A stretch of DNA of 64,000 nucleotides from the NCBI GenBank assembly GCA_028673005.1, contig CM054112.1, forward strand, positions 188,188,564 through 188,252,563, read 5' to 3'. The position numbers and the translations under genes were made by a program. Every line of letters begins with the position of its first letter. Position 1 is the stretch's first letter. The notes below the pieces were generated by a model. The model saw only the letters and a list, made by a program, of their open reading frames with translations, searched no databases and had not been told where the DNA came from. This DNA is from Tanypteryx hageni. Lineage: Eukaryota; Arthropoda; Insecta; Odonata; Petaluridae. This document shows positions 21,240-33,200 of the stretch, one piece after another.

Positions 21240-24200
21240 GAATATGGGTGAGAAAAGAAAGAGTGGTTGTTTCCATGAAAACTAAGGAGACTGTGTATAT
21301 GTACCTACTTTTCTATTGGAAAATTTTTAATTTTTAAAATGAATGACATATAACATAACATTTGTATCTGTATTGTCTTAATATATTTCAAGCACGTAAA
21401 AATAAATTCTTAAAATGCAGACTGTGTATATGTACTTTTCTATTGGTTCTCCGCTTTAACCGACCTTTTCGATTAACCGACTAACTGCCGGTCCCAACCA
21501 CGACTGATAAGAGGGCTTCTACTGTTATGATATTTATAATATAGTCATGAATAGTTATACATTCATTAGAATTGAAATCAGTTGTGAATTTACAAATCTT
21601 GCACACTTAGGGATTTAGAGGTTTGCACCCTCTCCCTTTTTTTAGTTAAAACACGTTTGTTATACAAATTTTTAATTAAGTTTTGTTCTAATATTTCTAT
21701 ATAAACATCACATTAATAGTTTTTAATCACATTTTTATCTATATTGAAATAATAAATAGAAAATATTACATAAAACCACCTTTAGGCCCTGCCTACCCCT
21801 GCCTTAAGGTAAATCCACTATTGGTTGAAATGAAGTTAATTGAGACTTATCAAACTTATTACTGTTAATCAAGACCTATCTGATGGTTTATTTCCCTTTA
21901 TTCCACTAAGGTGATATGGTTGAGACAGATAAAGAGGAGCTTAATTTAGTTGTTGGAGGTACAAGTTCAGAAAGCAAGAAGAGTGTCCAAAACAAATCTA
22001 TTGAGAAGATTCCAACCGGGAAGGTTGTGGCCATAGTGCGCAGAAAGTGGAGACAATACTGCGGAATTCTTCAAGTCTCTCCTGGAAGATCTGTGAGTTC
22101 TTAGTTCAGTAGTTCTCAAACTTCGGCATTTAAGTCAAACTTTTCGGAAATTATCTACATCACCAATATTTTTAACCCTTAATTAGTCACGTGGGGTCAA
22201 TATGCAATGTATTTTCATCGATATCAAAATAAATTTATTACCTATCTAGACCAAACTTGCAATAACGTTGCCATTAACCTTCTTTGTGGTTTTTAGCGTT
22301 TTTTTATTTTGAGATTTGTTTATTGTGATATTTTAAATGTTTTGTGCACAATATACATACAATAAATACTGAGACTATAAAATCTGGTGCCTGAATGGTT
22401 GCACATAATATAACAAATCTCATATTTTTGTATAATATCATCTGAAATATATATAATGTTGATATGTAACATATACAGCAAGAATGGAGGGTAGTTTATT
22501 CTTGTCGATTTTTATAAAAAGTCGATTTTTCTTAAAAGTGGCTTGAGCGATTTCAATTCAAATCTGTCTCTATATACAGCTTGGTATCATGAACAATATG
22601 ACATAAACAATATATTTCAAAAAATATCTCTACAGTGTACAGTGGCATTATGATAATGAATTTTATGCCCAGCTACCACAGAGCTCTCCCCTGAATCTTG
22701 ACAGCCACCCAATTTTCCCTATTTTTTCCACGCAGGATTGAGTGGATGAATAGAAAGAGTGTACATCATTGCATAAGACTAGGTATATCACAAAGTTTTT
22801 GTTAGTTATTTATCTCCGATTTTTGTTATTGTTTTTTCTTTTCTGCAACATTTCAAACTGTCACTTATCATTTGTGTAAGGTATTTTTCTCAAATTATTT
22901 AGTACTGGACAGTAAAATTGATAATACTTTACTACTATGATGTCAAAAAGATTTCTTTTCTTGATGAGATGCATAAGGTTTGGTGACATTACAACCCAAG
23001 AAGTGCATAAAATAACTGATAAGCTTTCTCCGATAAGAGACCTTATTCAAATATTGTCAGCAAACTTTGAAAAGGCATACATCCCAACAGAATATGTAAC
23101 GATTGATGAGTAACTGATTCCTTTCAAAGGTTGGTGCCGTTTTCGCCAGTATATTCTGGAAAAACCGAAAAGGTACGGAATAAAGGTTTTTGCATTAGTG
23201 GATGCAAAAACGTTTTATTTACAGAAATTTGAAATATATGTGGGTGTTCAACCAGATGGACCATACACAACTGGTGATAAGCCTGATCAGGTGGTGAAAT
23301 GTTTAGTTACGCCAATAAAAAGAAAGAATAGAAACATTACCACTGATAATTGTTACACAAGTGTCCCTTTAGCTAAGTCACTTCTGTCTGAGTTCAAGTT
23401 GATGTTTGTCGGCACTGCATAAAAATAAAAAATAAATTCCACCTGAGTTTCTTCCAAAAAGAGACAGGAATGTTAGAAGCTGCATTTTTGGTTTCACTGA
23501 AGATATCACAATAGTCTTCTATGTTCCAGTGAAAAACATCCATGATACTTATATCAACCATGCTTCACAATGATAAAATTGATAACAGCACCCAAGATCT
23601 CCAAAAATCCGAAATAATAATGTACAATGAAACAAAAGGGGGAGTCGATATATGTGACCAGTTTTGTGCCACTTATAATGTTGACAGAAGAACGAAAAGG
23701 TGGCTGTTAGCTGTTTTTTTTATTTTTTGAAGGTTGCCGCCATCAGTGCTTTCATACTGTATTAACAAAACTGCATTGTTTGTGGATTATTTTAAATTTA
23801 GATGTTCCTTTTTCCTTCTGAAGTTAATTATGGTGTAAGCAATATATAATGACAATTAGTTTAATTGAAAGAACTTGGGTTGTTTTTTAGAAATAATTTC
23901 CATTTTAATTTAATTTTCTCTCTATGATTAGTTTTTAAATATTTGTTAACATAGATGGAAGCAGTGGGAATCATACCTGGTTTTAACTTTGTATTTCAAA
24001 ATATTAAACTCATGTAAGGATGGCTTTTCAGAATAATGTTTAACTGAGCTCATTATTTAGAAATATTTTGTGTATTATATACCTATTTAATTTATGAAAT
24101 TTTTGCATGTGAGACTTGTGAATATGAGTGATTTGTTATATCTTGTTTTCTCTACAGTCAAACAGACATCTATTTGTACCAGCTGAGCGAAAAGTGCCTA

Positions 24201-27200
24201 AAGTTCGAATAGAGACTCGCCAAGCAGATATACTTGCCACGCAGCGTATCATAGTTGCCATTGACTCTTGGCCTCGCCATTCACGTTATCCTCTGGTGAG
24301 TGTATTTCCTATTTGGTAGTTCTATTTACTTAAAAATATTATTTAATATCTTATTAATAATATCATAATTATAATGTAACATTGTAAATATTCAATTTGT
24401 CCTTATCTTTCAAAGTATCAAGTAAAGAGCAATTTAACAATTGATTTAATATGAAATTATTGCCTTCAAAGTTTATTTAAAATGTTCTATTTTCCATGAA
24501 GAACAAATTAGTAATGTGTGTGTATTTTTGGCTAATCAACCTCTTGGATTATTATAGAAATTAGTAATCTAATTGAAACAAAATCCAGGTGTTCTTATTT
24601 AGGTCAAGATATACTGTTAGAAGGTATGTGATAGATATAATTTATCATAGCAGAATGAGAGATAGTTAGGGTACTTATGATCATAAAAACGCTTTGGACA
24701 GCAGTACAGGTTTGCCTTGCCTAGTGCAAGGGGTACATTCCAAGAGGTCTTTGTGCTAACGAAATTTGTGCTAAACAAACAATTTATAATACAGGTTTCC
24801 CTCTCTTTATGCAGGGATCGCGTTCCAGAAAAGTGATGCATAAAGCGAATTCGCATAAACAGAACCCATATTTACATATAAAAGATAGGGATACATTCCA
24901 CAAGCACAAGATACTCTTCTTTCACTCCATAACGACTTCTTATGTGCTAAATACAAAATTTAAACCTAGAACACTGTAAAATATACTCACCAATAAAAGG
25001 AAGCAGGGAAGCACAAGTGGTGGCTGTTGTGGGTGACATAATAGTGGAGGTTTAATGTGCTGGAGGATTGATTGTCTTGGCCCAATGCAAGTTCCACAGG
25101 CAAGGAGAAATCCAGTGTAGGATTTATCCAATGGCAGAAATGGAGATGAGGTGGAGGCATTGTTGTGAACAGACTTGGGTGTGGAGGTGGAAGGCACATT
25201 AGGATCAATGGCAAAAGTGGAAGGGCCAGCGGGGGCAGAGGCAGTGGGGGTTGCAGAGCGTGGCTGTAAGAACTGTAGTATGGTACACTGATTGAACGTC
25301 TTTTTTGTGCATACACTGCCTTGTATGGTGCAAGATGTTCCAAACTGCACTTGAAAAGAAGAATTCTCTCTAGAGTTCATATCCATTGCCATTTGAGCAA
25401 GATTCTCAGCATAAGTGAAGAATTCAGTTAATTTCTTTGATGTCATGTCATTCACTTCTAGGGCGAGTTTCAACTCTTTCTCCTCTTCTTCTTCTTCATC
25501 GATGCTGATGATAGACCTCAAGTCGTTGATCTTCACCATGCAAATTGAGTACAGACGGTCTTCAGGTTACGTAGTACTCAAGCTACGTCTATTCGTACTT
25601 ACGTAGGTACCTCATTGAAAAATAACAGGAGTATGCAAGGTGCGAATATTTTATTTACACAGCTATGTATCTTACGCAGAACTACTTTTTATCGCATAGT
25701 GAGCATGCAGACTAATACAGTCCAAAGCTGCTTTCTTTCACTCACTCAGTCTCCTGTTGTTAATGTAAATGTTTCTTAACTTTGCATATTTTACGTAAAT
25801 TTTCATTGCACCTATGTCGGGCAAACACTCATCGCAAGAAAAAAGCAATGGTAGTGCAACAAAGAAGCAGCATATTATTTCATTTCATCATCATCATCAT
25901 GCTTCTGTCCGAAGACAGGTTTTAACTGAATCGCTGCCTCCATTTCTCTCTCTCCCTAGAAGCCTCTTTTATACCTCTATAAGTAGTATATCCCTGCTTT
26001 ATATTATCTAATATTCCTATTCTTTTTCTCCCTCTTCCTCTTTTTCCACTAATTTTTCCTTCTAAGATCATCCTTTGTAAACACTGTCTTCTCAATATGT
26101 GCCCTATCCAATTTGCTTTTCTTTTCCTGATTGTTTTTATTAGCATCCTATCTTCTCCCACCATTTCTAATACTTCTTCGTTTCTCTTCCTCTCTGTCCA
26201 TTTCACTTTCATCATTCTTCTCCATACCCACATCTCAAAACTTTCTAAATATTTTTCCTCCTTTCTCCTTATCGTCCACATCTCTGCACCATAAAGAGCT
26301 ATGCTCCATATGTAGCATTTTGCTAATTTCTTCCTTGTTTCTAGATTTATTTTCTTGCTTGTGAGAAGCTCCTTCTTCTCGTTAAATGCTGCTTTTGCCA
26401 TTGCAATCCTACTTCTGATGTCCTGTGTACTACTTCCATCCTGTGCTAAAATACTGCCGAGATATTTGAAACTACTTACTTGTTCCAATTTTTGGCCATT
26501 TACCATTATATTTAATTCTTTATGTTCCTTTGAAACCACCATGACTTTCGTTTTTTCTGTATTGATCTTCATTCCATATTGTTGGCCAACCTCAACTAGT
26601 CTGTCTGTCATCCTCTGAAGCTCTTTCTCGCCTTCTGCTATTAAGCCCTGATCATCTGCGTATTTAATGGTGGTAATACTTTCACCTCCTATCTTAAATC
26701 CTTTCTCTTCCATCAACGCTTCTTCTGTTATTGTTTCTGCATACATATTAAATATCGCTGGTGAAATAGGACAACCCTGCCTCACTCCCCTCCCTATTGA
26801 AGTACTTTCTGTTTCTTCTCCTTCAACCCTGACTCTAATCTTTTGATCAAAGTAAAGGTTTTTAAGCAGTCTTTTATCTTTCCAATCTATTCCTATTTTG
26901 TTTAAAATACCCAGCATCTTATCCCATTTCACTCGGTCAAAAGCTTTCTCCCAATCTACAAAACAAAAATACATATCTTTATTGACTTCTAGCGCTCTTT
27001 CTATCATCATCCTCATACATCCTATAGCATCTCTAGTCCCCCTTCCTCTTCTAAAACCAAACTGATTATCTTGCAGCTCCTTTTCTATTTTACATTCAAT
27101 TCTTTTGGTTATTATTCTGGTTAGAACTTTAGCTGTATGAGAAATTAAACTGATAGTTCTGTAATCCTTACAACATTTTGCATTGTTCTTTTTCTCCAGT

Positions 27201-30200
27201 GGTACTATCACAACATCTAAAAAATCTTCAGGCCATAGGCCAGTATCATATACTTGGTTAAAAAATTTTGTGAGTTGCTTAACTGCTTTAGACCCCAAAA
27301 CCTTAAGAACGTCCACGGGTATATCATCACTCCCAACTGCCTTTCTTCTTTTCATGTCATCAATTGCTCTTTTAACTTCAGACTCGAGAATACTTGGTCC
27401 TAGCTGATCTTCTTCTACATCCTCTTCTTCATTTAATTCAATATTTCTTGGCTTTCCTTCTTTGTCATACAGAACCTCAATGTATTCTTTCCAGACATTC
27501 TTTACCTTGTCTGGCTCCGATACTATTTTACCACTTTTGTTCATGATTCCTTTACGTCCTATCTTTCTTGCTTTTTTCTTGAATAGTTCCCTTGCTTTGC
27601 TATACATGAGGTCTGTTCTACAAATTCTTTCACATTCGACAATCTCCTCGCATTTCTCATTTATCCACTGTTCTCTGGCTTTATCTGTTTCCCTTCTTAA
27701 AGCATTATTTAACTCCTTGTACTTTCTTTGGCCTTCTTCAGTGTTTATGTTCTTCCACTTTCTCCGCTCTTCCATTTTTTGCAGCATGGCTGCTGTGATC
27801 CAGGGTTTTTTGTTTCTTTCACCCGTTATCTTTCCTACCTTCTTTTCCATTACATCTTTAATGTTGCTATGGATGTATCTCCACTCCTCATCTACATTCT
27901 TCCTATTTTCTTCATCTCTCTCCCCCAACCTTTCCTCCAGCTCAGTCATGATAGCCTCCTTGTTTTTAAGGAGTTCCTCTAAGTTCCATTTCTTGTTAAC
28001 TCTTACGTTTCTCTTAACGCTCTTCAGTCTACATTGTATATTTGCCACCAAAAGGTTGTGGTCAGAATCGATATCTGCCCCTGGTAGTGTTTTCACATTT
28101 TTAATGCTATTTCTAAATCTTTCGTTGACTAGTATGTAATCTATCTGGTATCGTCTCTGGTCTCCTGGGCTTCTCCATGTGTAAAGTCTCCGCTGGTGAT
28201 GCTTAAACCATGTATTAGTTACAATTAATCTATTTCTATGGCAGAATTCCACAAGTTTCTCCCCTCTTTCATTTCTCTTCCCTAGTCCATATTTTCCCAC
28301 TATGTTATCTTCCTGTCCCTCTCCGACTACACTGTTCCAATCTCCCATTACTATGGTGGTGATCCTTCCTTTTCCCTCCTCCTCCAATATCTCCATAATC
28401 TGTTCATAGATTTCATCTACTTCGTCGTCGCCAGCATTAGTCGTTGGCATATACACTTGAATTATAAGCATTTCCACTGGCTCCATCTGAAGTTTTACGG
28501 CTATTAATCTATCATTAACTGTCACTACCTTGCTAATTCTTTCAGCTATCTCTTTTCTCATTATAATCCCCACTCCCCTTTCCTTTTTCTCCCCTCCTGA
28601 GTAAATAATCTTAAATTCGTCTGAATTTATCTCGCCTTCTCCTTCCCACCGAACTTCACTAAGACCTACTATACCTACATTATTCCTTCTCATTTCCCTT
28701 TTTATGTTCTCTAGTTTACCCCCTGAATTCATAGTCCTAACATTCCATGTGCCTATTCTTAATTTCTCACCACTTGCTTTCCTATTAATGTTAAATTTCC
28801 TCTGTGCATCCCCTAGGGTAGTCCCCACCCGGAGATCCGATTGGGATTCTGCTACGATAGTTCAGAGGTAGAATATCCGCCTGGCAAGTGGAAGACCCGG
28901 GTTCAATTCCCGGTCATAGCAGACTTTTTTCTCGTTTCAAAAATTGTTCCAACTTTCACAGCTTATGCCTGTCTGCATAGGATCCTCGGATCATATCATT
29001 CCATCAATTTTAAACCCTCCCTAAGGACTGCATAACCTTACAGAGGTGGGAGGGTTTGTGTACTCTTACGAACCAAAGAGCTATGCCGGCGGGAGATAAT
29101 TCTCCTGGTAGGACCATCCAAGCCGGAAAGGTCTGAGGGGAAGAGTCAGACTAAGAAGCAGTCTTGGGGGTTTTACATCCCCCTGTGCAAGGGCAGCAGC
29201 TTGCACAGTACCTCTGTAGGTGGTGATCATGTGGATCTGAACAGCTACAGATGGGTAATCACTCTGTGAAACTGCGATGAGGAAAGCAAGGGGAAACTAC
29301 CTCATTATATTTCCCATGATAGGCTGAAAAGCTGAAATACCTCTATGGATCTTTCTGGGGTAAAATATTATTTCATTTACAATTTATAATTATACATATT
29401 GTGTTGTTAAGATATGAAGAGAGAATGGTGGTGTTTACTGCAGAAACTCTTCGTAGATGTCATTCTATGTACTGGACAGAGTACGTATTTCATACCCATA
29501 ATTATGTTAGGTTCACATATGCTATTCCGACATACGTATAATTCATGTTACATAGCGTATTCAGGAATGTAACCTCTATGTAACTCGGGGACTGTCTGTA
29601 TCTCCATAACATTATCTTCTCCTGTGTCTGCAAAACCTTCCCCTCACAACTTCTGCCCTAGTTTGATGACATCTTGAACCAAGTGCAGAACCTCAAGAAA
29701 GCCTTGAAAGTCGAAATAACTCACTGATCAAGAGGCTGGAGAAGAGACGTCGTAATTGGTGAGGAAAATAAGACTGATACATTATGGTTGATGTTAGCAA
29801 GATACTTTGGGTAGCAAGGTACATTGTCAAGGATGAGTAGTAACTTGAAGGTAAGATTCTCCATTCTGTAGTATCCTTCTGCCTCTGCAATGAAATAGTT
29901 TTCAAACCAATCCTCAATAATCTGTCCTGTCACTCATGCCTTCTTGTTGGCTGCCCAATGCACCAGCAACATATTCCTGCTCACATCCTTTAAAGCTTGT
30001 GGCTTATGCGAGCAATATACCAACAATGGTTTGCACCTAAAATCGTCCGCCGCATTACTACATAAAAGAAGTGTCAACCTGTCCTTTGCTAAAACCAGGT
30101 GCACATTTCTCTTCCCTGCTAATGTAGGTATGCGAAGGCATCCTCTTCCAGAAAAGCCTGGTTTCATCGGCGTTGAAAACTTGATTTGGGCTATACCACT

Positions 30201-33200
30201 CAGCTGCTACAATGTGTTGCAATGCCTTGGAAAATATGGCAGCAGCAGTATGGTCTTTACTTGCAGCTTCCCCACTACTTGAATGGTGTGCAAATTTTGA
30301 TGATGAATGAATTTATTGAACCATCCTTGACTTGCAGAGAATGGTTCTTAAGCATCACCCTGCTCCTGCTGTAGGTGTTTATACAGCTGCACTGCCTTAG
30401 CCCTTGTAGCAGTCAATGAAAGATTCATCCTCTTCTCTGGTTTTGACCTTCTATCCAAATCCCTAACATGCTCTCTATTTTTTCCACAATAGCGTTTCAC
30501 ACCCTTGTGATTTTTTTTGCAGATAAGGGAGTAGAGTGCAAAATGGAATTCCCTATTTTCTCAGCATTCTTTTTGATATAACGAATGGTAGACTCACCGA
30601 GGTTGTGGGTTCAACCGATGGAAGCAGATTCTTCTCCAGCACCAGCATGTTTAAAAAATGTCGAGTTTTTGCTCCATCATCAATGTGGTCCTCTTCATTT
30701 CTTGCTTGGTGTGAGGGATAGCTGTGCATTTGGAAACCATTCTTTCAATGATAACAGTGGAAAAACATGTTACAAAGATAAAAAGAAATACTAATGCACA
30801 CAGCACAACAAACAAAGGGACTAATGGCACAACTGGTAATTCCTAACTGGAGGAACTTGCAGAAGATATCTAAGGTGTCATTTGTGAATAAGAAATAACT
30901 GACTAGTAAGGGAAAACACCCAAGAGTCCACTAAATCCAGCCCCCTCCCCTCCCTCCCATTGCATTTTGAGAGACCTGCGCATTTACGACAGCCTCATTC
31001 GTATTTGGGATGAGTTTATTGACCCGAACCAAACACCATATGTGGTGTTGAAAATGAAATTTGGAGAATACGGTGTACAGAACAGAATTAAAATTAAAAA
31101 TTCCTAACCGTAAAATAATCCAGATAAACACTCACACGTCAATAAGAAGAGAAAATGGAAAAAAAAATTAATGATACAAGCTTGCAGGACGATGGCCTAC
31201 AGGGACCTGTTGTCAAAAACTAGCCTAGCACAATCACCCGGAAAAACTCTGGAATACTCGCTAAATATGTATTTCAAGAGCTAAGCTCTCATCTTCAGTA
31301 GCTGAAGTCGTATGGATTGTTTAGGTTTTGTCTTGTGTATTTATATGTTCCGGGTAAAAATGAAAGGGGGGAAGGGGTGGGGGAATTCATAAGGGTTAAC
31401 ACGTAGAGGGGTGAGTATGGGATAGACCCATGGTCGTTATTCATTACCATGTCTTGGTACTTGTTTATGAAAATGTTCTTGTAAGCGTCTAGTTTCCAGT
31501 CAGTTTGTGTTGATATTTAGAGCGATATGTTTTTGATTTTAATCGGGTGATTGTTTTCTTGTATGTGTATCACAGCTTTTAAACCTATTGTGTTTGTAAT
31601 GTGCAAGGTGTTCTTTGAACCTAGTTTATAGCTTTCATTTAGTTTGACCTATGTAGACTTTCTTGCATTCTGTGCAAGCGATTTTGTATATGCCAGATTT
31701 TTGTAGAGTCAGGATCGTGTCTTTTGGAAATGTTCAGTAAAAATTCTTGGAACACAAATACTACCTGATTTTTCATTCAGATCATTTTGTTTCATATTTT
31801 TAATTTGTGCCCATTGAAAAAGAAAAGTTGCATTACTTTTAAAAATATAACCAAAATGAGAATATATAAGATAACTAGGGATGGGACAATCGGTTCCTTG
31901 GTTCTGCCGGTTCTCCTAAGAACCGAAATAACCAGAACCGACTGTTTATAATCTGGTTCTTTGGTTCCAATCCTTATTTTAATAAAAAACAAGAGCGGAA
32001 ATATGCACACATTATGCGTGCATACATGTGCGGCAGAGGTGTTCTTTACGATTTATACAATCATGTCAAAAAAGATAAATATTAATGGCTAATGAAGTTT
32101 CAACTTTCTTTGCTAGGAAAATACGAGTCATTATAACCATTTGTCTAGTCACACTGGTGTCAGTAGATTTATCTATCATTAAACTGAAAATTGATACTCT
32201 CATTGCAGAAACAATGTTTTCTTGAACAGAAGAACCGAGAGATTGAACAATCAGTTGGCTCATTTTAGTTCGAGAGCACCAAAAATTCTTAGCGAGTTCA
32301 CTATCAGGAAACATTTTAGGAACTAATTTCATGAGATTGTTACTCAATTTCACTGGCAAGTTATTTTCACAAACAAAATTCGCCCATCTTAGTTCGGTGT
32401 CAACAATGTCACTGTTTTCTTTAATCACAAAACTCGTAATTAGAGAAATATTTTCCAACGTCTGGTTCCTTTTGTGACATTCTGTTGTCTCGTGGCATGG
32501 GAGATCTTTTAGGCCTCCATATGATATATTGAAATCAGAATTACAGACAGTGCATGTTGCCGAAAAATTATTGCACTTATTAACCACTTTAATTCCTTTT
32601 CCCACTCAACCTTGTACTTCTGTCTATACAAAGACCTATCAATCGAAGATTGTATTTTTTATTCATATTTTTGTTTACTTGAGGAATAGAATAACTCAGT
32701 AAAAGTATTCGTTTAGAAATATTAGTGAAATACGATATGAATTTTTACGACGCCAGCCAATACTATGGACTAGTATCAACTAAGTAGTCTCATCTAAGAT
32801 TCTATAATAATAGGCATTTGTAAAACTTCTACCACACTTATCTATGGAAAAATTTGAATTGTACACCTGTACAGGACCCTTTTTAAATAATGTTAGCCGG
32901 TATTTTTCTTGTATGTATTCCGACCATAAACCTGGATCATCTGAAAGATTATTTAAAAGACCTGCTTACGTTGAACCTCTTCTTTAGTATTAGTATTATC
33001 CATAGCTTCTTCAATAATAGGGTGCACAATGTGGCTATCATTTCTTGCTCTATATTCACGCCCAAAACTACATTTAAAGTCGACGTGGAATTGTCTTTTG
33101 TTTGAAAAAAGTTGGTAATTGAAGATGAATTTATCTGTATTTCCTTAAGTCTTACAATTCTTTTTTCTTATACTCAGCCCCAGAAAATCGTTTTCTTTTA

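Larger units (their letters stand above)
25552..29598 (+). mobile_element. Tigger element B, non-autonomous, inserted in element A
   Basis: The left end reads 'TACAGACGGTCTTCAGGTTA' from 25550 and the right end read inward 'TACAGACAGTCCCCGAGTTA' from 29600, with TA on both sides. Plus-strand codons from 25814 (MSGKHSSQEKSNGSATKKQ) resemble the basic start of Tigger transposases, but the frame runs straight into the LINE. After the LINE, only about 230 bp of 3' end remain (29370-29598), so B had lost its transposase before or at the LINE insertion. Confidence 0.72.
24790..30770 (-). pseudogene. Tigger element A, transposase pseudogene split by element B
   Basis: The end 'tacaggtttccctctcttta' at 24790 and a 'catttgggaaccattc'-like far side bracket a minus-strand Tigger (pogo superfamily) gene. 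N-terminal helix-turn-helix remnants lie at 30690-30540 (GESTIRYIKKNAEKI). 'KPEKRMNLSLTATRAKAVQL' is near 30440, 'FSASQGWFNKF' near 30320. The DDE middle is at 30167-29690 (KPLLVYCSHKP, LLILDNVPCYP, LLQPLDQ). An acidic C-terminal tail lies at 25539-24940. Many stops and frameshifts. The middle and the tail are separated by element B, and across the TA site at 29599/25550 the frame reads on. The far terminus was not located exactly, so the right coordinate is approximate. Confidence 0.75.

Noticed and set aside
24940..25539. Independent 199-codon host gene with an acidic N-terminus
   Set aside because: It is the C-terminal tail of Tigger element A. The frame continues from 29600 when element B is taken out.
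25814..26011. Histidine-run protein (HHHHH)
   Set aside because: The histidines are the LINE's (ATG)n tail read on the other strand; only the first 24 codons belong to Tigger element B.
27462..28139. 225-codon plus-strand ORF
   Set aside because: It lies antisense to the endonuclease part of the intact LINE ORF and its composition is that of a reverse-strand shadow.
28850..28921. Functional nuclear tRNA gene
   Set aside because: The cloverleaf is good, but the GGC anticodon in a Gly-like body, a repeated copy at 63629 and its position at a LINE boundary favour a tRNA-derived retroelement head.
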